Of a DNA stretch of 64,000 nucleotides, positions 42,591 through 51,207 are shown piece after piece. This DNA is from Blastococcus sp. VKM Ac-2987 (GTDB lineage Bacteria; Actinomycetota; Actinomycetes; Mycobacteriales; Geodermatophilaceae), in NCBI RefSeq assembly GCF_026967805.1, contig NZ_JAPVBG010000003.1:992001-1056000 (forward strand), in the 5' to 3' direction. Below the pieces are notes generated by a model. That model made no database searches and had not been told where the DNA came from. It saw only the letters and a list, made by a program, of their open reading frames with translations. The translations under genes were made by a program, and so were the position numbers. How positions within the stretch are numbered: position 1 is the first letter of the stretch; every line of letters begins with the position of its first letter.

Positions 42591-43111
42591 GGACGAACTC
42601 GTCCTCCGTGGGGTGTTCGTGTGCAATGCAGCTGACGGACTTCGGCGATGGCTGTCTCCCCGCCGTGCCGTCGCCGGAGGCGTGGCGGTCAGCTCGATCG
42701 TGTTCGGACTGGACCACCTCGGGCAGGCAGAGATCCCGGCGTTCATCCTGACCTGGATCCTGGCCGGCGTGGTCTTCGGCGTCATCTACGTGTACAGCGG
42801 CAACCTGGCTCTCGTGATCGGTGCGCACGCCACGTACAACATCACCTACAACGCCGGCTTCTCCCGCACGGACATCGCCGGCAGCGAGGACCTATCGGCG
42901 AACACTCGCATTTCCCCCGACCCGTTCCTGACCGACATCGGGCCGGGAGGGCCGGTCGAGATCGCGGCCTTCCTGTCTGGGCGTGCTTGCCCTCGTCTGG
43001 CTCAGGCCGACCCGCGGCACGCTCACGGTGAGGTCGGCCGACCTCGGGGTGGAAGGCGGCTCGCGGGCGCCGGCCCCCAGCCCTGCTCCCGTGTCAGGCG
43101 GCCGACCGTGA
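42590..43111 (+). pseudogene. CPBP-family intramembrane protease, 5' truncated, frameshifted
   Basis: The frame opens inside the first catalytic motif (ADELVLRGVFVCNAADGLRR; usual EExxxR). It continues through VSSIVFGLDHLGQ (motif 2) and FILTWILAGVVFGVIYVYSG NLALVIGAHATYN (motif 3 with the Asn/His region). All helices before motif 1 are missing. Near 42975 one base is out of frame; reading the next frame gives LGVLALVWLRPTRGTLTVRS and a stop at 43109-43111 that overlaps the DUF7010 GTG (GTGA). The ancestral gene therefore ended there. Homologues are CAAX-type membrane proteases with roles in bacteriocin immunity. Confidence 0.7.
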
Positions 43112-43728
43112 GCCGGCCCCAGGTGCCATCGGCGTTCACCGGCGACGACCAGGGCGACGAGCTGGCCCACGTGGAGGCCTTGCGTGCGGACTTCGCCCGG
43201 CACGCCGGCCGATCGTTGGCCCTGCCACTGGCGGGCGCCTTCGTGTGGGCGGTGGTCGGCATCGTGACGCTGTTCCTGCCCGCGTCCACCGCCACCCTGG
43301 TGCTGCCGTTCGCCACGGGGGCGATCTTCCCCCTCGGGATGGTGATCGCTCAGCGGCTCGGCGAACGGCTCCTGGACAACCCGAGCGTGCTGGCGGGGCT
43401 GACGGGTCGCTGCGTGATCATGGTCAACCTGCTGTGGGCCGTGCACCTGACCGTCTTCGCGCTCGCGCCGAGCCACCTGCCTCTCACCCTGGGGATCGGA
43501 CTCGGCCTGCACTGGGTCGCGTTCGGCTGGATCATCGGCCACCCCCTGGGCCTCGTCCACGCCATAGCGCGCACGCTCTCCGTCACGGCTGCCTGGTGGC
43601 TCGTGCCGGATCACCGGATCAGTGCCGTTGCAGCCGCCGTGGTGATCAGCGACGGCTACGCGCTTTGCGCCCTCGCCACCCGCCCCCTCACCGAGGCACC
43701 CCTAACGGCCGCTCCTGCGGCGCCTTGA
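43108..43728 (+). CDS. DUF7010 family membrane protein
   Basis: A 206-residue protein with an N-terminal soluble segment (DELAHVEALRADFARHAGRS) followed by about six membrane helices, including LPLAGAFVWAVVGIVTLFLP and GIGLGLHWVAFGWIIGHPLG LVHA. The pattern fits DUF7010 as I recall it. GTG 43108 is chosen because it overlaps the restored CPBP stop and starts just before the conserved DELAH block. The open frame continuing upstream belongs to the CPBP remnant. The function is unknown. Confidence 0.75.
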   Translation: MSRPQVPSAFTGDDQGDELAHVEALRADFARHAGRSLALPLAGAFVWAVVGIVTLFLPASTATLVLPFATGAIFPLGMVIAQRLGERLLDNPSVLAGLTGRCVIMVNLLWAVHLTVFALAPSHLPLTLGIGLGLHWVAFGWIIGHPLGLVHAIARTLSVTAAWWLVPDHRISAVAAAVVISDGYALCALATRPLTEAPLTAAPAAP

Positions 43729-44150
43729 GAGGCGACTTCAATGCCGCACCCGCGCCGAGCCGAGGTAGCGGGACGCGCATCCAAGCCACAACAGCTGCAG
43801 CCCACAGAAGGCTGATTGGCATGGTCGTCGAAACGCTGACGTCGTTGCCGCGCCAGCTCGAACTCCATGGCGCCGGCTGCGCCGACCGGCCGCCTGCGCG
43901 GACCTCGTTGAGCCGGTGCTCGACCGCCCCGCAGATCCGCAGGCGTGGTCGCCGAAGGAAGCCCCGGGCTTCCTAGCGCCGCAGCTGCACAACCTCGTCG
44001 GCGACGGCCTCCAGGGGTCGCGTCGATGACCCCGCGCTCGTCGAGCCCTCGGTCGGGCCACGGGACGGCGGTCCTCAACGGCTCCTCGGCCTCGCCGAGC
44101 AGCGGGCACAGCCAGATCTCCCGTACATCGGCCTCCGCGGACTGCGGGGT
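43729..44150. other. Gene-free stretch without recognisable content
   Basis: There is no frame with good codon use or a recognisable domain on either strand. It lies between the stop of the DUF7010 gene and the stop of the leftward small gene at 44151, so it is a convergent intergenic region longer than usual. No strong hairpin was noticed. Confidence 0.5.
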
Positions 44151-44453
44151 TCAGTCGGTGCGGGCGAGGGTTCCCGCGAGATCGTCGGCCAGCCGGTCGA
44201 GGTCGCCGCTGTCCGCGAGGGCGAAGGTGTCGTAGCGCAGTTGGAGAAAAAGGCCTTCGTCGCTCTCGGCGACGGCGAGCTCAAGCGGGAATTTCTCACC
44301 ACGCAGGGCCAGCTGGGTGCCCGGTCGGTGAAGCAGTACCAGTGCTGTATGTCGCTGGCGGACTTGGAAGCCCTCCTCGAGCGCGCGGCGTACCGCCTCC
44401 TCGAGCGAGACGCGAGTCGTGACGGTTCTTTCGACGGGCTTCCATCCCCGCAT
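44151..44453 (-). CDS. Small protein of unknown function
   Basis: A 100-residue soluble protein starting MRGWKPVERTVTTRVSLEEA, with VRRALEEGFQVRQRHTALVL in the middle and LELAVAESDEGLFLQLRYDT FALAD near the end. ATG 44453 follows AGAGGAG at eight bases, which supports a real gene. The mixed alpha/beta pattern suggests a compact fold. I do not recognise a family. It is downstream of, and on the same strand as, PH-like protein 3, with 152 bases between them. Confidence 0.7.
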   Translation of the reverse strand: MRGWKPVERTVTTRVSLEEAVRRALEEGFQVRQRHTALVLLHRPGTQLALRGEKFPLELAVAESDEGLFLQLRYDTFALADSGDLDRLADDLAGTLARTD

Positions 44454-44605
44454 GAGCGCTCTCCTCTTTCCATTGTGGGCGGGGACGACGTCGGCCCCGG
44501 TGAGTGAGGTCAGCCCCCGACTGGTGCTCATCCGGGCCGCGTCAAGACCCTGCAACGGCCCGGTCGACCGCGCTGGCCCAGTGCCGTGTTCATCGGTCGC
44601 GTGCT

Positions 44606-44944
44606 TCATCGGAGCTGCTCGGCCACTGCTCGTGGATCGGGAAGACTGATCAGGACGGCGCTCCACGGCGACCCGGACAGGACCAGGCGCAGCCCACCCT
44701 GTGCGCGTCGGGCAACGACGAAGTCCTTCCCATGCCGGTGCCGCCACGTGCCGATCGCTCGGGACCTCGGTAGGCGCAGCCCCGGCGCGCGGACGCCGCG
44801 GACCCCGGTCAGGGAGTCGTCCAGCACCTCCACGCCGCAGACGGCCCGGCGGGGGAGCCGAAGGTCGCCGTGAAGCGCGGCGACCTTCTCCCATGGCGAC
44901 AGAGCGATCCGTACTTCGTCCGCCGTGACCCGGACCTTCGCCAT
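44606..44944 (-). CDS. Small PH-like protein of unknown function (copy 3 of 3)
   Basis: A 112-residue protein of the same family as 24946 and 34698. It has ALSPWEKVAALHGDLRLPRR, VRGVRAPGLRLPRSRAIGTW R, DFVVARRAQGGLRLVLSG and a C-terminal DPRAVAEQLR helix. It is the most divergent of the three. It is divergent from the fused HATPase/receiver regulator at 45178, with 233 bases between starts. No TCCTCC palindrome is seen in that gap. GGAGGA lies somewhat far from the ATG; GAGGG is closer. Confidence 0.72.
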   Translation of the reverse strand: MAKVRVTADEVRIALSPWEKVAALHGDLRLPRRAVCGVEVLDDSLTGVRGVRAPGLRLPRSRAIGTWRHRHGKDFVVARRAQGGLRLVLSGSPWSAVLISLPDPRAVAEQLR

Positions 44945-45177
44945 CTGGCCCTCACGTTCCTCCGCCGGTCACCCTGGATTCCCTCGATCGCCCGACGAGG
45001 GCGATGGGGCCGAGTGGCTCCACGGTGGGGCCTGGCGTGGGGGAGCGCAGTGGAGTCCGCACGTGGATCGGGGGTGCGGTGCACCGCACCGGTGCGGCGA
45101 GCGGGGAGACGTCGGGGAGACGTCGTCGAAGCGTCATCCGGCTCAGGTGGGCTCGGGCGTAGCGTCGGAGGCAGGTG

Positions 45178-46782
45178 GTGGTTTCGATGGAATGCGCCTT
45201 CGACACGTCGGATCCGACGGCGGTCAGCGACGTGCGCCATGCGGTGCTCACGTACCTGGCCCGGCATGCAGAGACCGGGTCCGGCGCGGAGGTGCGGATT
45301 GCCGAACTGGCCTTCGACGAACTCGTCGGGAATGTCTGCCGACATGCACCGGGACCGGCATGGGTGCGCGTCGACTGGACCGTGCTGGAGCCGGTCCTGC
45401 ATGTCCGCGACCTGGGGCGCGGCTTCAGCCTCGCCGACGTGCTGGCTGCGCAGGTACGGGGTGGGTTACGGATGCTGTCCGACGTCGCCGGTCCACTGCA
45501 CGTCGCACGGCACGGCAGCCGCGGATCCGACGTGTCGCTGCGGCTGCCGATCGCTCGCGCCGCAGGCAGCGGCCCGGTCACCCTCGGTCCTCAGAGCGGT
45601 TGGCTCCCCTCGCCGGATGACGTCGCCTGCGACGGCAGCGTCGGGCGGGATGCCTTTCTCGGGGCGGTCACCGTCCAGCTGGCGCAGGCGGTGGACCACA
45701 CCCACGGGCCGGCAGCGGCGGGGGCGGCGGTCACCGCGGTCGGCACCGCGGTCGGCACGCGGATCGAGCAGGAGTACCGCCGCGCCCGCGGGCTGACCGA
45801 GCGGCTGTCGCCGCAGCAGGTCGTCGACCTGCTCGTCTCGTCGGAGGCCGCCGTCGGGGGCGACTTCTATCCCCTCTCGGTCAGCGACGACCAGATCGTC
45901 CTGGGCAACCGTCGATGCCCGTTCGGCGACGCCGTCCGGCGGGCGCCGTCGCTGTGCGGGATGACCGCCGGCGTCTTCGACGGCATCGCCATCCGGAACA
46001 CCGGGCACGGTGACGTCCGGCTGGAGCAGCGCATCGCCGTCGGCGACCCGGAATGCCGCGTCGTGGTGTCCCTGGGAGCCCCGTCCCCCCGAGGCGCAGA
46101 CCGGCTGCGTCCCGCTCCGGGGACCGAGCGGCTGCGCGCGGTCCTGGCCGAGGATGCCGTTTTCCTCCGCGAGGCACTCCGGCAGGTGCTCGCCGATGCC
46201 GGTATCGACGTCATCGCGCAGTGCGACAGCCCCCGTGACCTGCTCGCCCGTGTCCGCACCTATCGACCGGATGTCGCCATCGTCGATTTCCGCGATGCGC
46301 AGACCGCCGAGGCACTCGAGACCGCTCGGAGGATCAGGTCCGAGCATCCCTCGACCGGCGTCCTCGTCCTCGCCGAACACGTCGCAGTGGGCAACGCCCG
46401 GGAGCTGCTCGCGGCATCAGGCACCGGTGTCGGGTACCTGCTCAAGGACCGGCTGGCCGACATCGACACCTTCATCCAGCAGGTCCGCTCCGTGGCGACC
46501 GGTGGCACCGCCGTCGACGGCGAGGTGATGACGGAGATCGCGCGGCTGGACCGGGCCGACGATCCGCTCAGCGAACTCACCCCGCGCGAGCGCGATGTCC
46601 TGCACCTGCTCGCCGAGGGACTGAGCAATGACGCCATCGCCGCGAGGTTGGTGGTCACCAAGCGTGCGGTGGAGAAGCACATCAGCAACGTCTTCCTCAA
46701 GCTGGACCTGCCCCCGACGACAGACCGGGAGCGGCGGGTCCAGGCCGTCCTGGTCTTCCAGGAGCACATGCACATCCGCTGA
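45178..46782 (+). CDS. Fused anti-sigma-like ATPase / methanogen-output-domain / receiver / LuxR regulator
   Basis: About 534 residues with four parts. Residues 1-125 are an RsbW-like HATPase (AELAFDELVGNVCRHAPG as N box and LHVRDLGRGF as G1 box). Residues 150-300 match what I recall as methanogen output domain 1, with conserved cysteines in NRRCPFGDAVRRAPSLCGMT and GDPECRVVVSLG. Residues 315-435 are a receiver (LRAVLAEDAVFLREALRQVL, with Asp in PDVAIVDFRDAQ and Lys in GYLLKDRLAD). Residues 460-525 are a LuxR helix-turn-helix (LTPRERDVLHLLAEGLSNDA, then AVEKHISNVFLKL). Starts GTG 45175, GTG 45178 and ATG 45187 are possible; 45178 has GGAGG at 45167 with six-base spacing. Confidence 0.85.
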   Translation: MVSMECAFDTSDPTAVSDVRHAVLTYLARHAETGSGAEVRIAELAFDELVGNVCRHAPGPAWVRVDWTVLEPVLHVRDLGRGFSLADVLAAQVRGGLRMLSDVAGPLHVARHGSRGSDVSLRLPIARAAGSGPVTLGPQSGWLPSPDDVACDGSVGRDAFLGAVTVQLAQAVDHTHGPAAAGAAVTAVGTAVGTRIEQEYRRARGLTERLSPQQVVDLLVSSEAAVGGDFYPLSVSDDQIVLGNRRCPFGDAVRRAPSLCGMTAGVFDGIAIRNTGHGDVRLEQRIAVGDPECRVVVSLGAPSPRGADRLRPAPGTERLRAVLAEDAVFLREALRQVLADAGIDVIAQCDSPRDLLARVRTYRPDVAIVDFRDAQTAEALETARRIRSEHPSTGVLVLAEHVAVGNARELLAASGTGVGYLLKDRLADIDTFIQQVRSVATGGTAVDGEVMTEIARLDRADDPLSELTPRERDVLHLLAEGLSNDAIAARLVVTKRAVEKHISNVFLKLDLPPTTDRERRVQAVLVFQEHMHIR

Positions 46783-47011
46783 ACCCGGGGTTGTCGACGG
46801 TGTGGCGGGCCGTACAGCAGATCGTCGGGCGCGCACGATGGTGAGCGTTCCGTGCGCGGCGAAGAGTCGGTTCCATGCAGATGAACGCAGCCCAGGCCGC
46901 GTCTCGCAGTGATCGCTCCGCCACGACGTCGGAATACGACCGGAGAACCCGGGCAGCGGCGGGACGTCATGGAGTCCCGCTGCGCCACCCCGACGACGTC
47001 CGGGCGCCCTG

Positions 47012-47935
47012 ATGGTGACCGACCGACCTGACCGGCCCATGGCCATCGAGGTCGACGGTCTGGTCAAGGACTACGGAGGGTTTCGCGCCGTCCACGACGT
47101 GTCCTTCAGCGTCGCGGCGGGCGAGTTCTTCGGCATCCTCGGCCCCAACGGTGCGGGCAAGACGACCACTCTGGAGATTGTCGAGGGCATCCGGGAGCCG
47201 GACGAGGGCGCGGTCCGGCTGCTGGGGGAGCCGGTGTGGCCGCGCAACCCGCGGCTGCTGTCCCGGATCGGGGTCCAGTTGCAGGCCAGCGCCTTCTTCG
47301 AGCGGCTCACGTGCCGGGAGCAGCTGCAGACCTTCGGGGGTCTCTACGGCGTCGATCAGCGGCGAGCCGACGACATGCTGGAGCTCGTCGGCCTGACAGA
47401 GAAGGCCGATGTCCGCGAGGACCAGCTCTCGGGCGGGCAGCGGCAGCGGCTGTCCATCGCCTGCGCACTGGTCCACGACCCGGAGGTCGTCTTCCTCGAC
47501 GAACCGACGGCGGCGCTGGACCCGCAGGCGCGACGCAACCTGTGGGATCTGCTCCGCCGGATCCAGGAGGGCGGGACCACCGTCGTGTACACCACGCACT
47601 ACATGGACGAGGCCGAGATCCTCTGCGACCGGGTCGCGATCATGGACGCCGGCCGGATCCTCTCCCTCGACACTCCCGCCGCGCTCATCCGAGGGCTGTC
47701 GGCCGCCACCCGTGTCGCCCTGCCGCGTGAGGTCCTGGACACCGGGGCTGCCCACCGGCTCCCGGGTGTCGAGACCGTGGTGGACACCGACGGGGACGTC
47801 GTGCTCTCCACACGGGAGCCCGCGCGGCTGGTCGCCGCGCTGGCGGAGCGCAACGCCTTGGACGGAGTCAGCGTGCGCACGGCCACCCTGGAGGACGTCT
47901 TCCTCACCCTCACGGGCCGGGAGTACCGGGCATGA
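47012..47935 (+). CDS. ABC-2 exporter ATP-binding subunit
   Basis: A 307-residue ATPase. Motifs are Walker A ILGPNGAGKTTTLEIVEG, Q-loop IGVQLQASAFFERLTCREQL, signature QLSGGQRQRLSIACALVHDP and Walker B VVFLDEPTAALDPQARRNLW with TTHYMDEAEILCDRV. The subfamily resembles NatA/CcmA-like drug exporters. ATG 47012 has no clear ribosome binding site; ATG 47039, which begins at the ABC domain itself, is an alternative. Its stop overlaps the permease ATG (ATGA). Confidence 0.92.
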   Translation: MVTDRPDRPMAIEVDGLVKDYGGFRAVHDVSFSVAAGEFFGILGPNGAGKTTTLEIVEGIREPDEGAVRLLGEPVWPRNPRLLSRIGVQLQASAFFERLTCREQLQTFGGLYGVDQRRADDMLELVGLTEKADVREDQLSGGQRQRLSIACALVHDPEVVFLDEPTAALDPQARRNLWDLLRRIQEGGTTVVYTTHYMDEAEILCDRVAIMDAGRILSLDTPAALIRGLSAATRVALPREVLDTGAAHRLPGVETVVDTDGDVVLSTREPARLVAALAERNALDGVSVRTATLEDVFLTLTGREYRA

Positions 47936-49041
47936 GCGCCACCGACGTCACGACCCGGTCCACGCCCGGGACGCGGCCGGCAGGCCCGAGGCCCTCGACG
48001 TCCGGGCAGTTGCGGTCGCTGTCCCGCGCGATGCTGCGCAGCTTCTTCCGGGACCGGACGTCGCTGCTGTTCGCGTTCCTCTTCCCCCTGATGTTCCTCG
48101 TGGTCTTCGGGCTGGTGTTCCGCGGCGATGGCGCCGGTACGACCCCGCTGGCAGTCGTGGGCGAGGGGCCGGTGGTCACGGCCCTCCCCGACGACGTCGT
48201 CGAGTCCGTGGCCTTCGAGGATGCCCAGGAGGCCGTGGCGGCGGTCGAGGCCGGCGACGTGGCCGGAGCGGTGATCGAGCAGGGCGGTGAGGTCACCCTG
48301 TACTTCGCCGCCAGTGATCAGGTGCAGGCGGGGACCGTCCAGCAGGTCGTCTCCTCGGTGATCAACGAGGCCAATCTCGCGGCCACCGGCCAGCCGCCGG
48401 CCATCACGCTGACGACTCAGCAGGTGGAGTCCGAGCGGTTCGGGCCCATCCAGTTCCTCGCCCCCGGCATCCTCTCCTGGGGCGTGGCGACGTCGGCCGC
48501 GTTCGGGGCGGCGCTGACGTTGGTCGCCTGGCGGAACCGGCAGGTGCTGCGGCGGCTTCGCCTGTCCCCGGCGCCGGCGTGGACGATCGTGGCGGCCCGG
48601 GTCGGAGTGTCGCTGCTGGTTGCCCTGCTGCAGGCCGTCGTCTTCATCGCGGTGGCGATGCTCCCGGTCTTCGGCCTCGAACTGGCCGGCCAGTGGTGGC
48701 TGGCGCTGCCCATCCTCCTGTGCGGGACGTGCTCGTTCCTGGGCGTCGGCCTGCTGGTCGGCGCCATCGCCAAGACCGAGGAAGCGGCGAGCGCCCTCGC
48801 CAACTTCATCGTGCTGCCGATGGCCTTCCTCTCCGGCGTCTTCTTCGACCTGTCGGCCGCGCCGTCCTGGATGCAGTCGGTCAGTCGCGTGCTGCCACTG
48901 GGCTGGATGAACGACGGCATCACCGATGTCCTGGTGCGCGGGGAGGGGGTGGCGGCCGTGTGGCTGCCCTGCCTCGTGCTCCTGGCGTTCGCACTCGTCG
49001 TCGGCGCCGCAGCCACGCGCCTGTTCCGCTGGGAATCGTGA
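47932..49041 (+). CDS. ABC-2 exporter permease subunit
   Basis: A 369-residue permease of the YhfG/ABC2_membrane_3 type. TM1 is near residues 46-66 (LLFAFLFPLMFLVVFGLVF). A large extracytoplasmic domain of about 110 residues follows (VVGEGPVVTALPDDVVES). Five more helices lie from about 185 onwards, with the signature FIVLPMAFLSGVFFDLSAAP and the closing LPLGWMNDGITDVLVRGEG. It is coupled to 47012-47935. The substrate is unknown. The stop is followed 68 bases later by a remnant of another ABC ATPase gene. Confidence 0.92.
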   Translation: MSATDVTTRSTPGTRPAGPRPSTSGQLRSLSRAMLRSFFRDRTSLLFAFLFPLMFLVVFGLVFRGDGAGTTPLAVVGEGPVVTALPDDVVESVAFEDAQEAVAAVEAGDVAGAVIEQGGEVTLYFAASDQVQAGTVQQVVSSVINEANLAATGQPPAITLTTQQVESERFGPIQFLAPGILSWGVATSAAFGAALTLVAWRNRQVLRRLRLSPAPAWTIVAARVGVSLLVALLQAVVFIAVAMLPVFGLELAGQWWLALPILLCGTCSFLGVGLLVGAIAKTEEAASALANFIVLPMAFLSGVFFDLSAAPSWMQSVSRVLPLGWMNDGITDVLVRGEGVAAVWLPCLVLLAFALVVGAAATRLFRWES

Positions 49042-49109
49042 CGGACGGTGCGACAGCAGTCCCCTACCTGACCCGCCCACCCGGAAGACGCCAGAGTAAG
49101 GAGACACCG

Positions 49110-49330
49110 ATGATCGAGGCCCGCGCTGACCAGTACGTCGAGCAGACTGCCGTCGACGACGTCACGGTCACCGTCCGGCCTGGCACCGTCACGTGCTTCC
49201 GGGGCCCAACGGTGCGGGGAGTCCACCAGCCTGCGGATGATCGTCCGTTTCGACGGCACAGGTGGGACGGTCCGGGTGACGGCAACCCTGGGGCGCAGCA
49301 CCGCGCCCTCTGCGGATCGAGAGGCTTGGA
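49110..49330 (+). pseudogene. N-terminal remnant of an ABC ATPase gene
   Basis: An AAGGAG box at 49098-49103 leads to ATG 49110 and MIEA. A frame-disturbed stretch is followed by TAVDDVTVTVRPGTVTCF, as in the 13251 ATPase. The Walker A region is then off by one base: GPNGAG and STSLRMIVRFDGTGGTVRV appear in the next frame. After that the similarity fades. The rest of the gene is missing, so it is a truncated, frameshifted copy of a DrrA-like gene. The native ribosome binding site is preserved. Confidence 0.65.
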
Positions 49331-49431
49331 CGGCGCCGGTTTGCAGCCAGCGGCGGGTCTGGCGCATGGCGGGCATACACCACCTGGCTGACGCCGCCAG
49401 GATGCAGCCCTTTCGCGACATGACCGGCGAC

Positions 49432-49600
49432 TTCTGGGGATCCCCATCAGCGAGTGGCTGAAGGTGTCCCCGAGCATCCCGGTCAGCATGCCGGTCGTCG
49501 CGGCCAGCATGGCGAGTGCGTAGATGACGATGGCCGCGGCAGCTCCGCCCAGGACGCCGTCCCGGAGCGCGATCAGGTAGTTCCGACGTGTCCGAGTCAT
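49432..49600 (-). pseudogene. N-terminal fragment of a small membrane protein
   Basis: From ATG 49600 (AAGGGG upstream) the reverse strand reads MTRTRRNYLIALRDGVLGGA then AAAIVIYALAMLAATTGMLT and GMLGDTFSHSLMG. After that it runs into unrelated sequence until a stop at 49064. The first 55 residues look like the start of a membrane protein with one or two helices. I do not recognise the family. The break near 49432 faces the ABC remnant, indicating one rearrangement. Confidence 0.45.
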
Positions 49601-49644
49601 GTGCGGGTCCCCTTCAGCGGTCGAGGAGTCGGTCGCAGCGCCCG

Positions 49645-51207
49645 TCACCTGGCTCCCCTGGGGGCGCTGACGTGGTGGTGGGTCGCCGGAACGTGGCCCG
49701 GCTCCTGCCCTGGGTTCAGAACGACGAACTGGGCCATCATGCCGCGGTCCTCGTGCCGCAGGAGGTGGCAGTGGATCATGAAGGGCAGGTCCGGGTCGGC
49801 GTGATCGGTGAAGTGCACCAGGATGCGGGTGGTGGTGGCCGGGGCCAGGTAGACGGTGTCCTTCCATCCGGACAGCTCTGGGCCGGGGGTGTCGCCGTCG
49901 ATGTCGAGGACGGTGAACCGGGCGCCGTGGACGTGGAAGTTGTGCGGTGCTCCGTCGGAGGTCTCGATCTCCCACAGCTCGGTGGTGTCGGCGAGGACGG
50001 CCTCGTCGATTCGCGCCATGTCCATGCGTTGGCCGTTGATGCTGACGCCGGAGAAGCGGAACTGGCGGGTGGCGACCGCGTCGGCGGGGTCGAGGCCGGG
50101 GGCCTCGGCCAGCGTGGCGGGGACCTCCGGTGACGCGGTGAGGGTGTCGGCTGCGCGCAGCTGCAGGATGTCGAAGCGGTCGTCACCGCCGGCGAACCGG
50201 CCGGTCCAGGGGTCGGCCCCGAGATCGGGCGCATTGCTGCGCAGCACGACGCGCTCAGCAGGATCGAGGGCGACGACGATCTCGGCCCGTTCGCCGGGGG
50301 ACAGCCGCACGGCGTCGGTGCGGTGCGGCGCCGGGAGCAGCCCGCCGTCGGTACCGACGAGGGCGAACTCCCGGCCGTCGTCGAAGCCGAAGTCGTACAC
50401 CCGTGACGGGGAGGCGTTGAGCAGCCGGAGCCGGATCCGTTCGGTGGTGACCTCGTGGTAGCCGCCGACGGTGCCGTTGGCCAGGATCGTGTCGCCGAGG
50501 TGGCCGACCGGGCTGAACGGGTGCTCGGCCAGGCGGAACTGGCCATCGCCGTCGAAGGCCTGGTCCTGGACGACGACCGGGACGTCGTCGACGCCGTAGT
50601 CGTCAGGCAGGTCCAGGGTCCGGCTGGTGTCGTCGTCCAGGATGAACATCCCGGCCATGCCGCGGACCACCTGGTCGGCGGTCGCGCCATGCGGGTGCGG
50701 GTGGTACCAGGTGGTCGCGGCGGGCTGGTCGACCGTCCAGGACGGGCTCCAGGTCTGGCCGGGTGGGATCTCCTGGTGCGGGCCGCCGTCCATGGCGGCG
50801 GGCAGCTCGTGGCCGTGCCAGTGCACGGTGGTCATCTCGGGCAGGTCGTTGGCGACGTCGATGCGGACCTGTTCGCCGCGCTCGGCGCGCAGGGTGGGTC
50901 CGAGGTAGGCGCCGTTGAAGCCCCAGGTGCGGGTGGCGCCGTCTCCGACGCCGAAGTCGGTGGTGCCGGTCGTGGCGCGCAGGTCGAAGACCCGGGTGCC
51001 GTTCTCGATGCGGGAGGGGGCGAGCGGCGGGATGGCCAGCGGCCGGTCGAAGGCGACCTGGCCGGTGGTGTCGGTGGACGCGCGCGCCCACGTCAGGGCC
51101 AGCGCGCCGACCCCGGCGAGGGCGACGACGAGCAGTGCAAGGAGCGCGCGCACGACCCACCGCCGGCCGGTGCGCCGTGCGCGGGGGGTGGCGCTGATGG
51201 CGGTCAT
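49645..51207 (-). CDS. Multicopper oxidase
   Basis: A 520-residue membrane-anchored multicopper oxidase. A signal anchor lies at residues 16-40 (RWVVRALLALLVVALAGVGA). Copper ligand motifs are VHWHGHELP (129-136), WYHPHPHG (167-174), HNFHVHGARFTVLDIDG near 430, and the type 1/type 3 cluster MIHCHLLRHEDRGMMAQFV near 490, including the axial Met. Such proteins oxidise Cu(I), phenols or metal complexes outside the membrane; the overall layout is SufI/CueO-like. ATG 51207 overlaps the FAD monooxygenase stop, so they are coupled. The copper ATPase at 3519 is far away, so a joint role is only possible. Confidence 0.94.
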   Translation of the reverse strand: MTAISATPRARRTGRRWVVRALLALLVVALAGVGALALTWARASTDTTGQVAFDRPLAIPPLAPSRIENGTRVFDLRATTGTTDFGVGDGATRTWGFNGAYLGPTLRAERGEQVRIDVANDLPEMTTVHWHGHELPAAMDGGPHQEIPPGQTWSPSWTVDQPAATTWYHPHPHGATADQVVRGMAGMFILDDDTSRTLDLPDDYGVDDVPVVVQDQAFDGDGQFRLAEHPFSPVGHLGDTILANGTVGGYHEVTTERIRLRLLNASPSRVYDFGFDDGREFALVGTDGGLLPAPHRTDAVRLSPGERAEIVVALDPAERVVLRSNAPDLGADPWTGRFAGGDDRFDILQLRAADTLTASPEVPATLAEAPGLDPADAVATRQFRFSGVSINGQRMDMARIDEAVLADTTELWEIETSDGAPHNFHVHGARFTVLDIDGDTPGPELSGWKDTVYLAPATTTRILVHFTDHADPDLPFMIHCHLLRHEDRGMMAQFVVLNPGQEPGHVPATHHHVSAPRGAR

